This document shows positions 1 through 11,458 of a stretch of 64,000 nucleotides of DNA, one piece after another; the stretch's first letter is position 1; each line of letters begins with the position of its first letter. The stretch spans positions 421,789-485,788 of the forward strand of contig BCIK01000019.1 of assembly GCA_039545295.1 (NCBI GenBank), written 5' to 3'. The translations under genes were made by a program, and so were the position numbers. The notes beneath the pieces were generated by a model. The model did not search any database. It had not been told where the DNA came from and was given only the letters and a program-made list of their open reading frames with translations. Origin of the DNA: Udeniomyces pyricola (taxonomy: Eukaryota; Basidiomycota; Tremellomycetes; Cystofilobasidiales; Mrakiaceae).

Positions 1-751
1 CAAGACGGTTTGGGCGGCCCCCAAGACAAGTGCTCCAAGCCAAAGCGGGAAGGGAAAGCAGAGGATGGCGGTAGCTGGGGTGGGTAAGGAACAGGAGAAG
101 GAGAAGGTCAAGCGCGAACCGCACAAAATGGACGTCGATGACCATCTGGGCTTGGACGGGACGATCGCTCAAGCGACCCCGCCGTCGGGTTCTTACGACT
201 CCTCTTCCGCCTTTGTCCCACCAACTCCACCACCACCACCATCTGCCCTTCCATCTTCCTCCTCCTCTGCATTGTATCCCCCAGTATCCACACACATCTT
301 TCCCCCTCCTTCTCCAGCTTCCTCTCGTCCATCCAATCACACCAGCTATCTCCCTCCTCCTCTTCTCTCATCCCCATTTAGTGGATCCTTCTCCTCTGCA
401 TTCCCATACGACCCAATCTTCCCTTCCCTCCCAGACCACAACATGACCCTTGATCACTATTCTTCGGACCCTCTAGCACCACCTTCTTCTTCGCTTCCAT
501 CTCTTCCTCTTCCTCCTAATTCATCATCGTCCATATTCGCCATGGAGGACATTCCTATCACTTCTCTCATCTCCCTTCCTACCCCTGCCGCTCATGTTGT
601 CCCTCCTACGGTTTCAAACCCGAGCTCCTCTACTGTGGCCGCCACCGCCGTCGTCGTTGGACAAGAAGTTGACGAAGCTGGCATCCCAACCAACTTCATC
701 ACGAAATCAGGCCTACCGGCTTCTTTCATCGCTGCAGGACTCGGACCTTGA
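1..751 (+). CDS. 3' end of an unidentified Ser/Pro-rich protein (partial)
   Basis: An open frame runs in from the left edge and stops at 749-751, so only the C-terminal part is visible. The segment starts with a short basic stretch rich in Lys and Ser, then becomes low-complexity: runs of Pro, Ser and Ala with repeated PPPPP and SSSSS blocks, and a final part ending in LPASFIAAGLGP. No domain is recognisable, so I assign no function. Such tails are common in fungal transcription regulators, but that is a guess from composition only. The methionine at 65 is probably internal, because the frame stays open upstream to base 2. The frame itself is well supported: it is the longest open frame here and stops cleanly before a CT-rich non-coding stretch. 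Confidence 0.6.
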   Translation, partial: KTVWAAPKTSAPSQSGKGKQRMAVAGVGKEQEKEKVKREPHKMDVDDHLGLDGTIAQATPPSGSYDSSSAFVPPTPPPPPSALPSSSSSALYPPVSTHIFPPPSPASSRPSNHTSYLPPPLLSSPFSGSFSSAFPYDPIFPSLPDHNMTLDHYSSDPLAPPSSSLPSLPLPPNSSSSIFAMEDIPITSLISLPTPAAHVVPPTVSNPSSSTVAATAVVVGQEVDEAGIPTNFITKSGLPASFIAAGLGP

Positions 752-2069
752 GCGACCTGAATGAACGGAGCGGAATCCCCGGTGAATCGGATGGAAATAT
801 GGCGGCGGCTCGGCATACAAAGCTTGAACTTCCGTCCCCTTTTCCCCCTGATTACACTCCCCTTCCCCCTTCTCCCTCCAACCCTTCCTTCCTTCTCCCT
901 GTTGTTGACCTTCCCTGTCAATTCTGTTCTTAAAGCTCAACATTCTCGCACCTGCTCACGTCTTTCTTCCGTTCTCCCTCATTCACACTTTACTCCTCAA
1001 ATCTTGCACCCCTATTTCTTTCCTTCCCTTTCTCTCTCTCTCTTCTCTCCCCTTGTCTGCCCGCTCTCCCCTCGTTCATTCGCTCTCGCTTCGTCTTCCT
1101 CGCACTGCTTCGTGTCCGCTTCTACAACTTTCTATTTCTATCTCTCTATCTCTCCCTATCTCATATATGCAATCTGTCGAAACGAAAAAAGAAAGTAAGA
1201 AGAAGAAAACGCTTTCTAGCCCGTTGCTTTCTTTTGTTTCATTCTTTCATTCTTTCAAACCTCCCAAGTCGCTATCGCTCTCGCCTTCCCATCGCATGCA
1301 TATCACTTCGACGCCAGCCGTTTCTTCACTTCGTCCGATCCGGTCCAATCTCCATTATTTATTTATTTTTATTTTTTTTCTTCTTTCTTCTCTTTGTCTT
1401 CTCTTTTATTAAGTTTGATTAAAACAATGATCCTCCCTATTCTTGCTTTTCCTCATCTTTTCCTTTACGTCCAGAACTACGCACGCATCATGACCATTCT
1501 ATATATCTAAGCCTATGTCCCTATAAAGCAAGGAGAATACATATATCTCGACACAGAAGATAAGACAAAAAAGAGAAGACAAAAAACCCCAAAGATAGAA
1601 GAGGAGAAACCCTTCGCATATTGGAGGTTGCTTGTTTGCCGTTTCAAACCTGCTAGTGGTCCCCCAGAGAAGCGACGGAGATTTGATCGTTTGGATATCC
1701 TACCTTAGCTGGAAGGAGAAATGTTTAGGACAGGGGCAGGGAAAGAAAGAGAGAGAGAGAATGATGGGGGGGGAGGGTTTGAAAGGACGAAGGATGAGTA
1801 TGACGTTGGTGCATCCGTCTTCGGAAACCTCTATCTTGAGACATATATCAGACGAGACTCATCGACAGACAGACAGACCGATAGACAGACAGGCGGCGGT
1901 TGCTTACAAGAAACCCCTAGAGAGCTAGCTCCCTTTTAAACAACGGGGAGTTGACTTGACTGACTCTCCCTCCACCTTTGACGCTGCCTTGTATTTTTGA
2001 TTTCTTAGTTGTAGAACGGAGGATAAAAGGGAGAAGGGGGGGGGGGGATGGAAGGAAAGAGAAGCCGAA
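752..2069. other. Convergent intergenic region, pyrimidine-rich
   Basis: This lies between two convergent gene ends. It holds CT-rich low-complexity sequence (about 840-1420), A-rich and GA-rich stretches, a short (AGAC)n-like run near 1860-1890 and a G run at 2038-2048. Open frames here are composed of simple repeats and I see no gene. Confidence 0.6.
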
Positions 2070-4408
2070 TCAAATATGACGTAAAGCTTCCCGGAACTCG
2101 GCCGGAATAATGGTCATCAACATCTCGATTGGCGATCCAAACTCCATCTGGATGCCTTGGGCCTCCCGTTGCTCTTCCTCCTCTTCCGCCGCCAACATCG
2201 TGCACATCCAACACCCGCTCCATTTCGGATCGAGAACATTTCCGTTTCCCCAGCACAACATGTCGATCGGGGGGCTCGAGATAGCATAGCATAAGGTGTA
2301 ACCCTCGGCGAAGGAACTGATGCGTTCGACGGTTTCAAGTCGAGCATGGTAAATCCCTCGAACGAGCGACCAAAACCGCTTGTAACCCCCGAGGGCGGCG
2401 ATTTCGGCGTGACAGCGGGGAGCAAGGAGATGACAAGCTTGAGTGCATCGGGTGTTGAATCGGAGGAGAGTCGAGAGGATCGGTGGGGAAAAGAGCTCGC
2501 CGGTGAGTTGGATGGCTGTTAGTTTGGAGGTCGGGATAAAGTCATCCTGCTCGGTACGTTCCCCAAAAACCCAACGGATCAAAAAAAGACAAAAAAAAAA
2601 TGAATATGCCCAAACACGCGTTATGGAGTCAGGAAAAGAGAGCAACACGCAAGCACAAAAAAAAAGAGAGAGAGAGAGAGGGAGAGAAACTTGATGAACG
2701 AAAGGAAAGCAACGGACCTTAAACCCAAAGTCAGCCGCCAGGATCGGTGTACACACAATCGCAGACGCATCTATATGGAGCCGAACGAGGTTGGGAAGGG
2801 AGATGAGGGCTCGCCATGCGGCATAAGAGAGACCTTTACCGCCGTGAAGTTCGAGGACGAGATCGATTTCGTCGTCCTCTGGATCCCGCTTGCTCCTCGT
2901 GTCGGAAAAGTAGAACTTTTGGAGTTGGACGCCGTCGAGCGCGGTCAAGAGAGATCGGTGCGTTGCGCGACGTCGGCTTTGGGCATGAGGGAATCCGTCG
3001 GCCCAGATGACAGGATTCCAATCGAGGTCGTGGATAGTAAAGGTTTGAAGTGGAGACAATGGAGATGGGGGATCCATCCGAATCTCAAATCGGACCGACA
3101 TGAGGCTCGGCGAGACGCTGAGGGCGTGGACCAGGTCCTGAGCGAGATGACTCTGGTATGGATGTGCAATGACTCGCAAGTGCCACAGGGTGAGGAAAGA
3201 AGGGCAGGTGATACGGCCTGAGAGGTGAGAATTGTCGAGCGAGAGGCCGGTTAAGTCCAGATCCATCGAGCGCAGGAGGATTCCCGTCCCAAAACGGAGA
3301 AACCCAGAGAACCGAGATAGCGCTAGAACATCGGATGGGGACACGAGTCTGAGCCAAAGTTCTTGGAGCTCGACGGAGGTTTCGGGAGCAAGAGTGTGGA
3401 CGATACGGTCGATGGTGGTACGAGGTGTGGAGAGGATATCGAGGGAAGATGGCCGGATGGTATCGCACATGTCCTCGTCTACGAGCCCAAAGATCAGCTT
3501 GCCCGTGTAAGACCGAAGCAAGCTGAGCATATCCATCGTGAATAATGAAGCCGAGAGCGCAAGGAACTTGAGACGAGGCAGTCCATTGTAGGTCGCCAAC
3601 ACGGGGCGGATCACGTCTACCACCTCGCTGGCCGACGGGCCAGCGTCGGCCGGTTTGGGCAGGCACAAAGAACTGTGATGTACGAAGGAGAGCAAAGATG
3701 CGATGCCGGTGCGTCAGTCGACTGTAACCCGATAGCCTGTGGAAGCAGAGAGGGTAGGGATGCAACCCAAGCACGCACCGAAGCTTGCGCCGCACATATG
3801 TCGAGGCCAAGAACCGGGCCACCAGGTTCAGGTCGTCATGGGTGTGTAAACTGACCGAGAGGTCTGTCACCTCTGGGATTGGGATTATCTATGACAGTAA
3901 CACCAAGACCTGCGACGTCAGCTGTAGAGGACAACACATCATAGGGTAAGGCGAGCTGGAGAAAAGAGCGCAGCGACCGCGTGCGGGCGACTGACCTCAC
4001 GCAAGGCGCTAGAGGTTTCGTGAAACGCTTGATGGTCAGCCCGATCAGGCAAGTACTTGAGGATCAGAAGTAGGACATCGATCGGGCACTACGAAACACA
4101 GTACGATCGAATAGGCACTGTCAATCACAGAGTTGCAACCTTCAGGACCTGAGGCGGATCAGAGTAGTAGAGGGAGCGCGCGGTCTGGGGTGACCGGCAG
4201 CGAAGCTCACGCGCAAAAGGGGTGACTTTCGAATTATCGCACAAGAAAGCAGAAACAAAAGACGTTCAGTCAGGCACGCTCTTTGGATCGATGAACAGGA
4301 TGCCGTCGACTCACTCACGCTGAGCATGGGCTTGAGAAGTATCGGGTCAAACGTCAGACGCGGCGTCGAAGTCACTGTGGCAGCGCAGCACGGGGTACCG
4401 GCCGTCAT
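2070..4408 (-). CDS. F-box protein, multi-exon
   Basis: Predicted substrate-recognition subunit of an SCF ubiquitin ligase. The exon at 4088-3996 reads CPIDVLLLILKYLPDRADH, a typical fungal F-box start. It joins in phase to 3888-3779, then 3672-2718, then 2546-2070. The long C-terminal part has leucine-rich, LRR-like spacing (for example LTGLSLDNSHLSG and LPNLVRLHIDAS) and would be the substrate side. Donors and acceptors (GTCAGT/CATAG, GTGCGT/ATCACAG, GTCCGT/GAGCAG) keep one frame throughout. The 5' end is tentative: a short exon at 4184-4149 and a first exon at about 4408-4319 with an ATG fit, but their joins are not proven. The last intron (2717-2547) is 171 nt and contains no in-frame stop (see findings). 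The specific substrate is unknown. Confidence 0.7.
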
Positions 4409-4765
4409 CTAAATCCATGCGATCATGACCGCGCGCCAGCTGCATTCTAGGACGCGCTCAGGTTGGCCCAAGACACCGCGTGCGCGTGGTTTACGCGTCG
4501 ATTATCATCACTTTACCTTCCTCTCATGCTCTCTCGATGCGTCCCAAATGTACGATCATGACCTCGTAATTGGATAACTCATGCAATCGAGTCTTCTGCG
4601 ACACTCACCATCGCCCTGAGATACCACTGTTAACAGCCAACGAGCCGGCACCCTGTACGTCAAGCATCTTCCACCCGGCCGTAATTACACCCATTGCACC
4701 CAATTCCTCCTATTTCCTCCCCCAGAAAAAACCCTCCTTGTGTAAGACGTCCTCCATACGTCTAA

Positions 4766-7649
4766 TCACTCCGACTTCCCCCCACCCTCCTCGGCCAACT
4801 CTTTCGCCTTTCTCACCTCTTCCACACTCAACACCCTCGTCCAATCTCCCCACGCCGGCGTCACCGGCCGACACAGCATCCGCCCAAAGTTGACCCGCGC
4901 CTTGCCAAACCGGAACGGGTTCTTAGCCGATGATGGATCCGCGGCGGCTGGTGGTCCTGGCGGGTTGGACTGGCGAGAGAAGCAGGAGAGAAGACGGTCT
5001 CGGAGAGGTAGAGGTGGAGGACGAGAAAGGCGTCGGGAGGAGGAACGACGGATGTCTTCAATCGTCGTCGTGTGGTTCAGCATCAGCTGAACGGCAAAAA
5101 TCAAGGAAGAAGGAAGGCATCAGACGAGGAAAACAAAAAGCGGGGAAGGTGCAATAAGTCAGCCGATGGTCTGGCCAGGGGAAGAGCAGGTATGATGCCG
5201 AACACGCTACCCTTCGACACGAACCTTTATATGATAACCCCAGAGCGTGCCCAACGGCAGCAGCAGTACGATCCCCAACGCAAACACAACCGCGCTTCCA
5301 GCATCTGACCGAATGGCGTGACCAAGCGAGCTCGGGCTCTGTCGGCGAGTGAGGAGGTAGAGGTGAATGGCCGACCAGACGATGGCGTACACGAGAGAGA
5401 CGAAGGAGAAACTCAGGCAGGCAATGAAGGAGGTGTAATTGCGACGACCAACGCAGGTATGGAGGTCTGAGTCAAGTAAAAAAAAAGGAGGGCAAACGGA
5501 CGGAAGGGGGAGAAGGGGGGGGGGGAGCAGGATGAACAGACAATCGAACGGTCAGCATAGCATGTGTGAGACGTTCCTTCTGGTGTCGCCCGCTCTCCAA
5601 ATCTTGATGGACCCATGGGGAACCAAGGCAGCAACGACATCTCTCTCCCCTTTCTCTGATAACTTACAGGTGCAATGATGATCGATGCCTTCCACACAAT
5701 TGCCACACTACAAATTCGATCAGAGTGATGCGTGAGGGTCAGCTAAACTGAGCAAGAAAGCCAAGCCAGAACCTAACCAGATACTGATTGGATTCGAAGA
5801 AAGCAGGGGGTCAAGATGTAGGACGTGTACATATACATAGACGAAACGTACGATCCGACAGTGACTTGAGCGAGGTGGACGGTAGAGTCGACAAGTCTCG
5901 CAGTACTTGACGGTGACTCTGTGGAGATAATAGGTGAGAGGGGCAACACAGCAGAAGAAACCATGAGGTTGTGGTCGTATAACCTACCGATCTAAACCGG
6001 AGGAAAAGGAAAGTAGAGATCGTGATACCTTCCCTGGCGTACCCAGACGTCTTTAGGAACGGGAACGAGGCTGTCTGAGCTATGAGTCGGTACGAGCTGG
6101 GGTCGAAGATCCAAATTCCGTGGGAGAATCCCTGGGTCTCGAAACGCCTAAATATATAAAATCAGACACGCCCCAATTGAAAATGATTAAGATTCCTTCC
6201 TATGAGCAGGGAACTCTATCTTGTTGCTTGGACTTGGGTGAACGCCGAATCCATACACTCACCGTCCCAAACATGGCTCCGATAGCGACAGCCCACACAT
6301 ATGCAAACACCACCACGACAGCCTTCCCCCCATTACCATGTCCACCGCCAACGCCCGATCTCCAGACATACACCCCTGTCGTCCCAATCCAGAGCGCACC
6401 AATGCCAAGCACGAAAATGATTGTGAGAAGGAAAGGATATGGATGAGCGTCGCCTCCGGTGAGGAATCGACCAGAAAAGAAAAAAGTCGTGGATGAAGAA
6501 GGAGAGGAAGCGAGGAGGGTGTAGGCTTTAATCCCGGATAAAGGAGAGCGTGGAAACGCAGGGACGCGAGATGAAGGTAGCGGTAGTGGCGAAGGTGAGG
6601 GCGATGGGTGTACGGGTGGGTGCGTAGTCGTATGGGAGGTAGGGACAGGGGCAGAGAGCGGGTTGTAGACGATGGGCTGGGAGGGACCAAATGGGTTCAA
6701 GGTTGACCCAGTACTCTCCTGGGGATGGATTTGATGTTGTTGTGTTGCCGGATATGTAGAAGCCAGGGACGGCTGAGGAGGGCGTTGCGAAACGAGCGAT
6801 ACAGGTGGATTGAATGCAGATGTAAATCGGGGTAAAGTAGTACTGGTCCCTCCTTCGTCGCCATGTCGAGAAGCGGCGGGTATCGGAGCAGATGGATACG
6901 ACAATTGCATCGAGGAAGAAGCATGGACCAGCGGCTCTCGACTCTGTGAGCCGTACCGACCGAACGAACCGCCGGCGTCGCCGCTGCTCTCGATCCAAGA
7001 CGGGGCGAGCGAGCCATCTTCACTTGCCTGACGGCTACGTGGGAGAAAGGCTGCATTGGAGGACGACGTTGATGCCGAGTGGGGCAGGAGAAGATGCGGA
7101 GGTGGGGCCACGACGTGAAGCGTGGAAAGCTCAAGTGCGGCTTGGATGTGCTCATGGGAGGAGGAAGACGGAGCTATCCGGCTAGGTGCATAATCTGAGA
7201 GGGAAGCAATCATAGGTATAGGTGAGAGGACTGATCTTTAAGTTATGTCTCGGCCTGTCAAGAGAATCATGACTCGGTAGGGAAACTTCTTCTCCCATCT
7301 CGTCTCGCTGCGCACCTTCGCTACGGCTCCGGCCGCCACTGCCCACGACAATCGAATCCCTGTTCGTTCCCGACCTCCCTCTAGCCGATCCAGTTGTTCC
7401 TCCTGCTCCACCGCCTCCTGGTTTCAACGGATTCAGAAACGCCCGAGAAGGTAGCACGCCGCTCGTAAAGGTGCTAGATGTCGACGGTTGGATCGAGAAC
7501 GATGTCCCCTGCTGACGGTCCAAGGACGTTCGGGAACCCTGTCGAGAATGAGGTCGTGGGACAGGTGCATAAGGGGACGGGGGTATGGGTGGAGCGGTGT
7601 GCGGGGCAGAGTAGGCCTGGGTGCGGTAGAAAGCAAGGGGTGCATGCAC
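4766..7649 (-). CDS. DHHC palmitoyltransferase, Erf2/ZDHHC9-like
   Basis: Protein S-acyltransferase that would attach palmitate to cysteines of membrane proteins. The order from the N-terminus is: a Ser/Pro-rich region of about 300 residues (7649 to about 6500); two membrane segments (for example FLLTIIFVLGIGALWIG and VFAYVWAVAIGAMFG); the cysteine-rich core; two more membrane segments (IACLSFSFVSLVYAIVW, then VVFALGIVLLLPLGTLWGY); and a tail with LMLNHTTTIED. The core is split over exons: YCETCRLYRPPRSSHCR near 5910-5850, CGNCVEGIDHHCT near 5710-5670, then CVGRRNYTSF near 5455-5425. The catalytic DHHC is intact. The CRLYRPPRSSHC motif and the tail resemble Erf2-type enzymes, but orthology is inferred. 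The true start is uncertain: Met at 7649 may be internal, and the first exon join near 7215-7250 would need a 37-nt intron. Confidence 0.75.
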
Positions 7650-8631
7650 GAATCAGTCAGGGTTGTTGAGAAGCCGTCCTCAGATGACCCGGCCGTCCCC
7701 CCCTTCCCGATGATTTTTCCCAGCCACTGTTAGATGGACTGCATGCTAGGTGGTTGAGTGGTCTCATCTCTTTCTTCTCGACGTCCACTAGTAGGGGCAA
7801 GAATTCTCAGCATTCCAAGATAGAGAGAGTGAGAGCCGCGGGACCGAGACTGTAGTTGGACCCATTGCCCTGTACGCAAGGTCCTCATGTTCTGTGTTCG
7901 ATGTCAATCTTGCTGACCCAGGCAGTAGTCACAGACTCACGACGCTTTGTGTGCTATCCTGACTAAACCGCGTTCGCTGTTGGTATGGGTCATGGTCGGA
8001 TGAGGTTCGTCGGTAAGAACTCATCTAATCGCTTTCGCGCGAAGCCGACGGAGGTCGTTCCGGGTGGGTTTGATCTGGCCGGGTTGAATGGGTGAGCTGC
8101 TCGATAGGATGTTATCAAGGGGAGATGAAGATGTGAGGACTGCTGGTGAACGGATGGGAGGGGTTGGGGACAGGCGAGGATTATGCGGTCGATATGATTG
8201 CGGACATGACCCGCCAGCAGCCGCCAACCAACGCGCGAACAGACGAACCCGCAACGATTACTATTACGTGTCGACTTTGGATTATATATATAGATATATT
8301 TCCCACTTTGATTTTCCATCTCCCTTCCTTCCATCCAGCCCGTCATGTCACCCATCCACCCAGATCGTCACCGATCGGCCGTTAGTCCACCGTCCAAGAT
8401 ATCCGAGTGAGTCTGTAGGAATTGGCAGTATGTCATCCGTATCATCGACGATTGCAAGTACATGCAATCATCGATCATCATCAGGCACGTCGCCACGCCC
8501 GGGCGATTTCGAGCGCGTGTCGGCTCGAATACTTCCATAATCACCGACAGCATTCATGATCACCTCAGCTCATTACCCGACCACCATCGTCTGATTCAAC
8601 TTTACCTACTCATACACTATTTCACAGGCCC
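7650..8631. other. Head-to-head intergenic region
   Basis: This separates the minus-strand palmitoyltransferase from the plus-strand T5orf172 gene and must carry both promoters. An AT run with TATATATAGATATAT lies at about 8280-8302, roughly 330 bp before the right-hand start. Part of the left side may be 5' exons of the palmitoyltransferase. I see no separate gene. Confidence 0.5.
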
Positions 8632-10963
8632 ATGGATCCTCATCGTTATGTCCTGCCACCCCCCATCGCATTAGCCACAACCAATCTCACTGCGGCTTCA
8701 ACTCGACTGCACGCCGATCAACGCGACGTCACATCGACGTCCAGATCGAACCAGTCGCATCTAGGACGACCCAACACCGAGCTATCTGCTTTAGAGAAGG
8801 CTATCCGACGGATCCAGCTGAATTCATCGTCTCCTCAACCACGGCCTCATCAGGGTTCTCCTCAGCCGACAGGCGATCCGTACGCGCACAAACCGTTGCC
8901 GCAGCTGCCGGGATGGGCTGCCTCGGAAACGGTGTCGTCCGATAGCCTACCAGAGTTCAGGTCCCAAAGACCTCTGCGAGAGAGTCAAGGAGTAGAAATC
9001 CATGTCCGTCCGAGCTCTCACTCACAGCAGGCAGGATCGGGCCAGGAAGGAACCAGCCGGGCCTCGAGGACGTCAGAGGCAGGCCGCCCGCAAGCGTCTG
9101 CCATATCCCCCTGTTCTACCCCAGCTGATCGTGCGAGTTTCTCATACCCAGAGCCGTCCCGCTCTCCTATCGGACGTATACAAGCTCGTTCAAATCAACT
9201 TTCTGAGCCGCCAGCTTCTCATCTGATCTCTTCCTCATCCGCGTGCTACCCTACATCATCTGTGGCCAGCGCTTCTTCCACTCTCTCCAATACCTCACCT
9301 GTCACTAGTTCGAACACCAATCTCAATTACCCACTAGCCTCCTCTCAGCCAGCTCCAGGCCCTCCTCCTCCTCCCTTGCCCACTCATAGGCCAAGCCTAT
9401 CTGTAACGAACCCACCGGCTTTATGCTTGCAGTCGGCACCGCTTGTTCCTGCCCGGTCTCTCACACCTCACGTCTCCTCTGCTCCCTGGTACCTGTGGCA
9501 ACTACCTGCTCAGGCCTCCTCATCAAAGAATCCATACCAGCCACTCGATTATGCTTCTCTCCCACCATCTGCTGTCTATCCTTCGTTCGTCCCGCGTGCG
9601 TCTGTCTCGGAGCATGTCTCGCTACCATCCCCCCCTACCACTCCAACCTCTCTCCCCCCTATGCTTGCGCCTAACTCCTCCAATCTTTCTCCCTCCCAAA
9701 AAAAGGGCGGAACGCAATGCTCAGGCCGAACTCTGAAGCAGACGCGATGCTCCCGTCAGCAACCCCTTCCTTCGACATCCTCCACTGGATCCCCTCGACG
9801 AGGCTCCTCGATGCCCAAATCGTGCATTACCCCACCTTTCCAATCACCACCAAGTATCTCACCCAACCATACTTCTCCCTCCCAAGATGACGATGCTTCC
9901 ATCTGGTTTTGTCACCAACATCGCAAAGCAATCTTGAGCGAAGCCGGGTTCTTTGCCGAAAAAGGCTCGACCGTCTGGATCGAGTTTAACGATTGGATCC
10001 CGCCCGAGCTCACAGACGAGACCCAAGCCTTACTGAGGTTCGAGATGGAGGCTGGTTTAGGGCTCGAGCGGCATCCAGATCAGGCCGGTTATGTTTACGT
10101 GTATGAGCATCGTGAGGGACAGGCCGCTGGGTCGCATCGGACGTTCAAAATCGGCTACAGTAAGAACGTCGTGGGACGCTTAGACGAATGGGCACGACGT
10201 GGGTTCCTCTATGATCTCATGTTAGCCGTACAAGAAAGGGAGAGAAGGGCCACTTGAGGAGCGTCATTCTGTTTTTGAGCTGACTAAGCTGACTCGTGAC
10301 GTTGACGTTCCCTTCGCTGTACTTGGGTCACTTTCGACTCATCAGAATGCCCCTCTCATGTCCCCGTCTTTCTCGGTTCGTTCCCCGGCGCATCACCAGA
10401 TGCGACGTATGCGTCCCCGAGTCGACTTCGAGGTGTGCGGGGAGGTGAAGCCGTCGAGGGTATTCGTGGAGGTCTCAAATTCGAACGTGAATATATAGTC
10501 TGACCCCATGCGTCGGTCACTCTTCTTGTCTTTGTGGAACGGCCGGTTTCTTCGATCCACTGACCCTCGAGGCCTTCTGACTGTGTATGATGTCTGCTTT
10601 GAAATCAGGTCTCGTGCATTTGGAAGTAGCCGATCTCGATCGTCGACCGAAAGTTCGAACGATGTGCTCGGACTGTAAGGTACGTTCCGACCGAAGTCTC
10701 CTCTCGGTCTTCTGTACGGCCCGCGCGCGATGGGTTCTCTGATTGGGTGACCAGCTTTGGATGCGCGGAGGGTGCTGACTTGATTTATGATGATGGACGC
10801 GTTGTTGTGCGGGGTGTTTGAAAACGGTTCGATGCAGCGTTATCACAAGGAAATATTTCATGTCCCCAGGGAGCCTTCGGGTAGGGAGTACGAGGACGTC
10901 ATCAAGCCCATCGTCGAGCGGTGGGAACGTTATGTCCGATACATTCTGGAGCAGAAGATATGA
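8632..10963 (+). CDS. T5orf172 (DUF1766/Mug113-like, GIY-YIG fold) protein
   Basis: Four exons, 8632-10198, 10346-10486, 10609-10679 and 10838-10963, join in frame to 634 residues. The first roughly 350 residues are disordered and rich in Ser and Pro. A Cys motif follows (CSGRTLKQTRC, then WFCHQH about 60 residues later), as in many fungal members. Then comes the GIY-YIG-like core: GYVYVYEH, TFKIGYSKNVVGRLDEW, ARQCPSHVPVFLGSFPG and ERLVHLEVADL, and a last Cys pair (MCSDCK). The splice sites were chosen because they restore WARQCPSH and FERLVHLEV, which are family hallmarks. The T5orf172 domain belongs to the GIY-YIG nuclease superfamily, but whether these fungal proteins cut DNA is not known to me. 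The N-terminal start is the first ATG of the frame. Confidence 0.85.
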
Positions 10964-11458
10964 TGACATGTGAGACATCAGATCCATGGCCGCCCCGCGA
11001 CGGTTGGTGTAGCAAAAGTACGCGTTTCATCTTGTGGTGGAGTTTACAAGGAGATCTTTCCGATCTGCCGCCAACAATCGTCGGCCATACTGTATCTCGC
11101 TGATGGCATTCACGAGATCCGATCAAGGACGGATGGATCAATGATTTTCACAGTCCCAACCGAATAGCAGTGATTGGGGAAGATGAAAGTGTCGAGGCAA
11201 TATCAATGTCAATGTCACACGGTATCTGTCGTGATGATGGCATCAACATAGAAGAGGACGAACAGAAGAAGGGCGAATTAAAAAAAATCATCACACGTAA
11301 CCAGACGGAACTGATTGATCAGTCATGCATGCATCCGCCGTCTCGACCCAACAATCAACAAGAGGCGTTTAGCGAGTTTCTAAGCGGCGTCCTCCGCGTC
11401 CGATAACAACAGATCTACTCTTGATCAGCTAGTTGTCTAATCAGCATCTTCCATCGCC

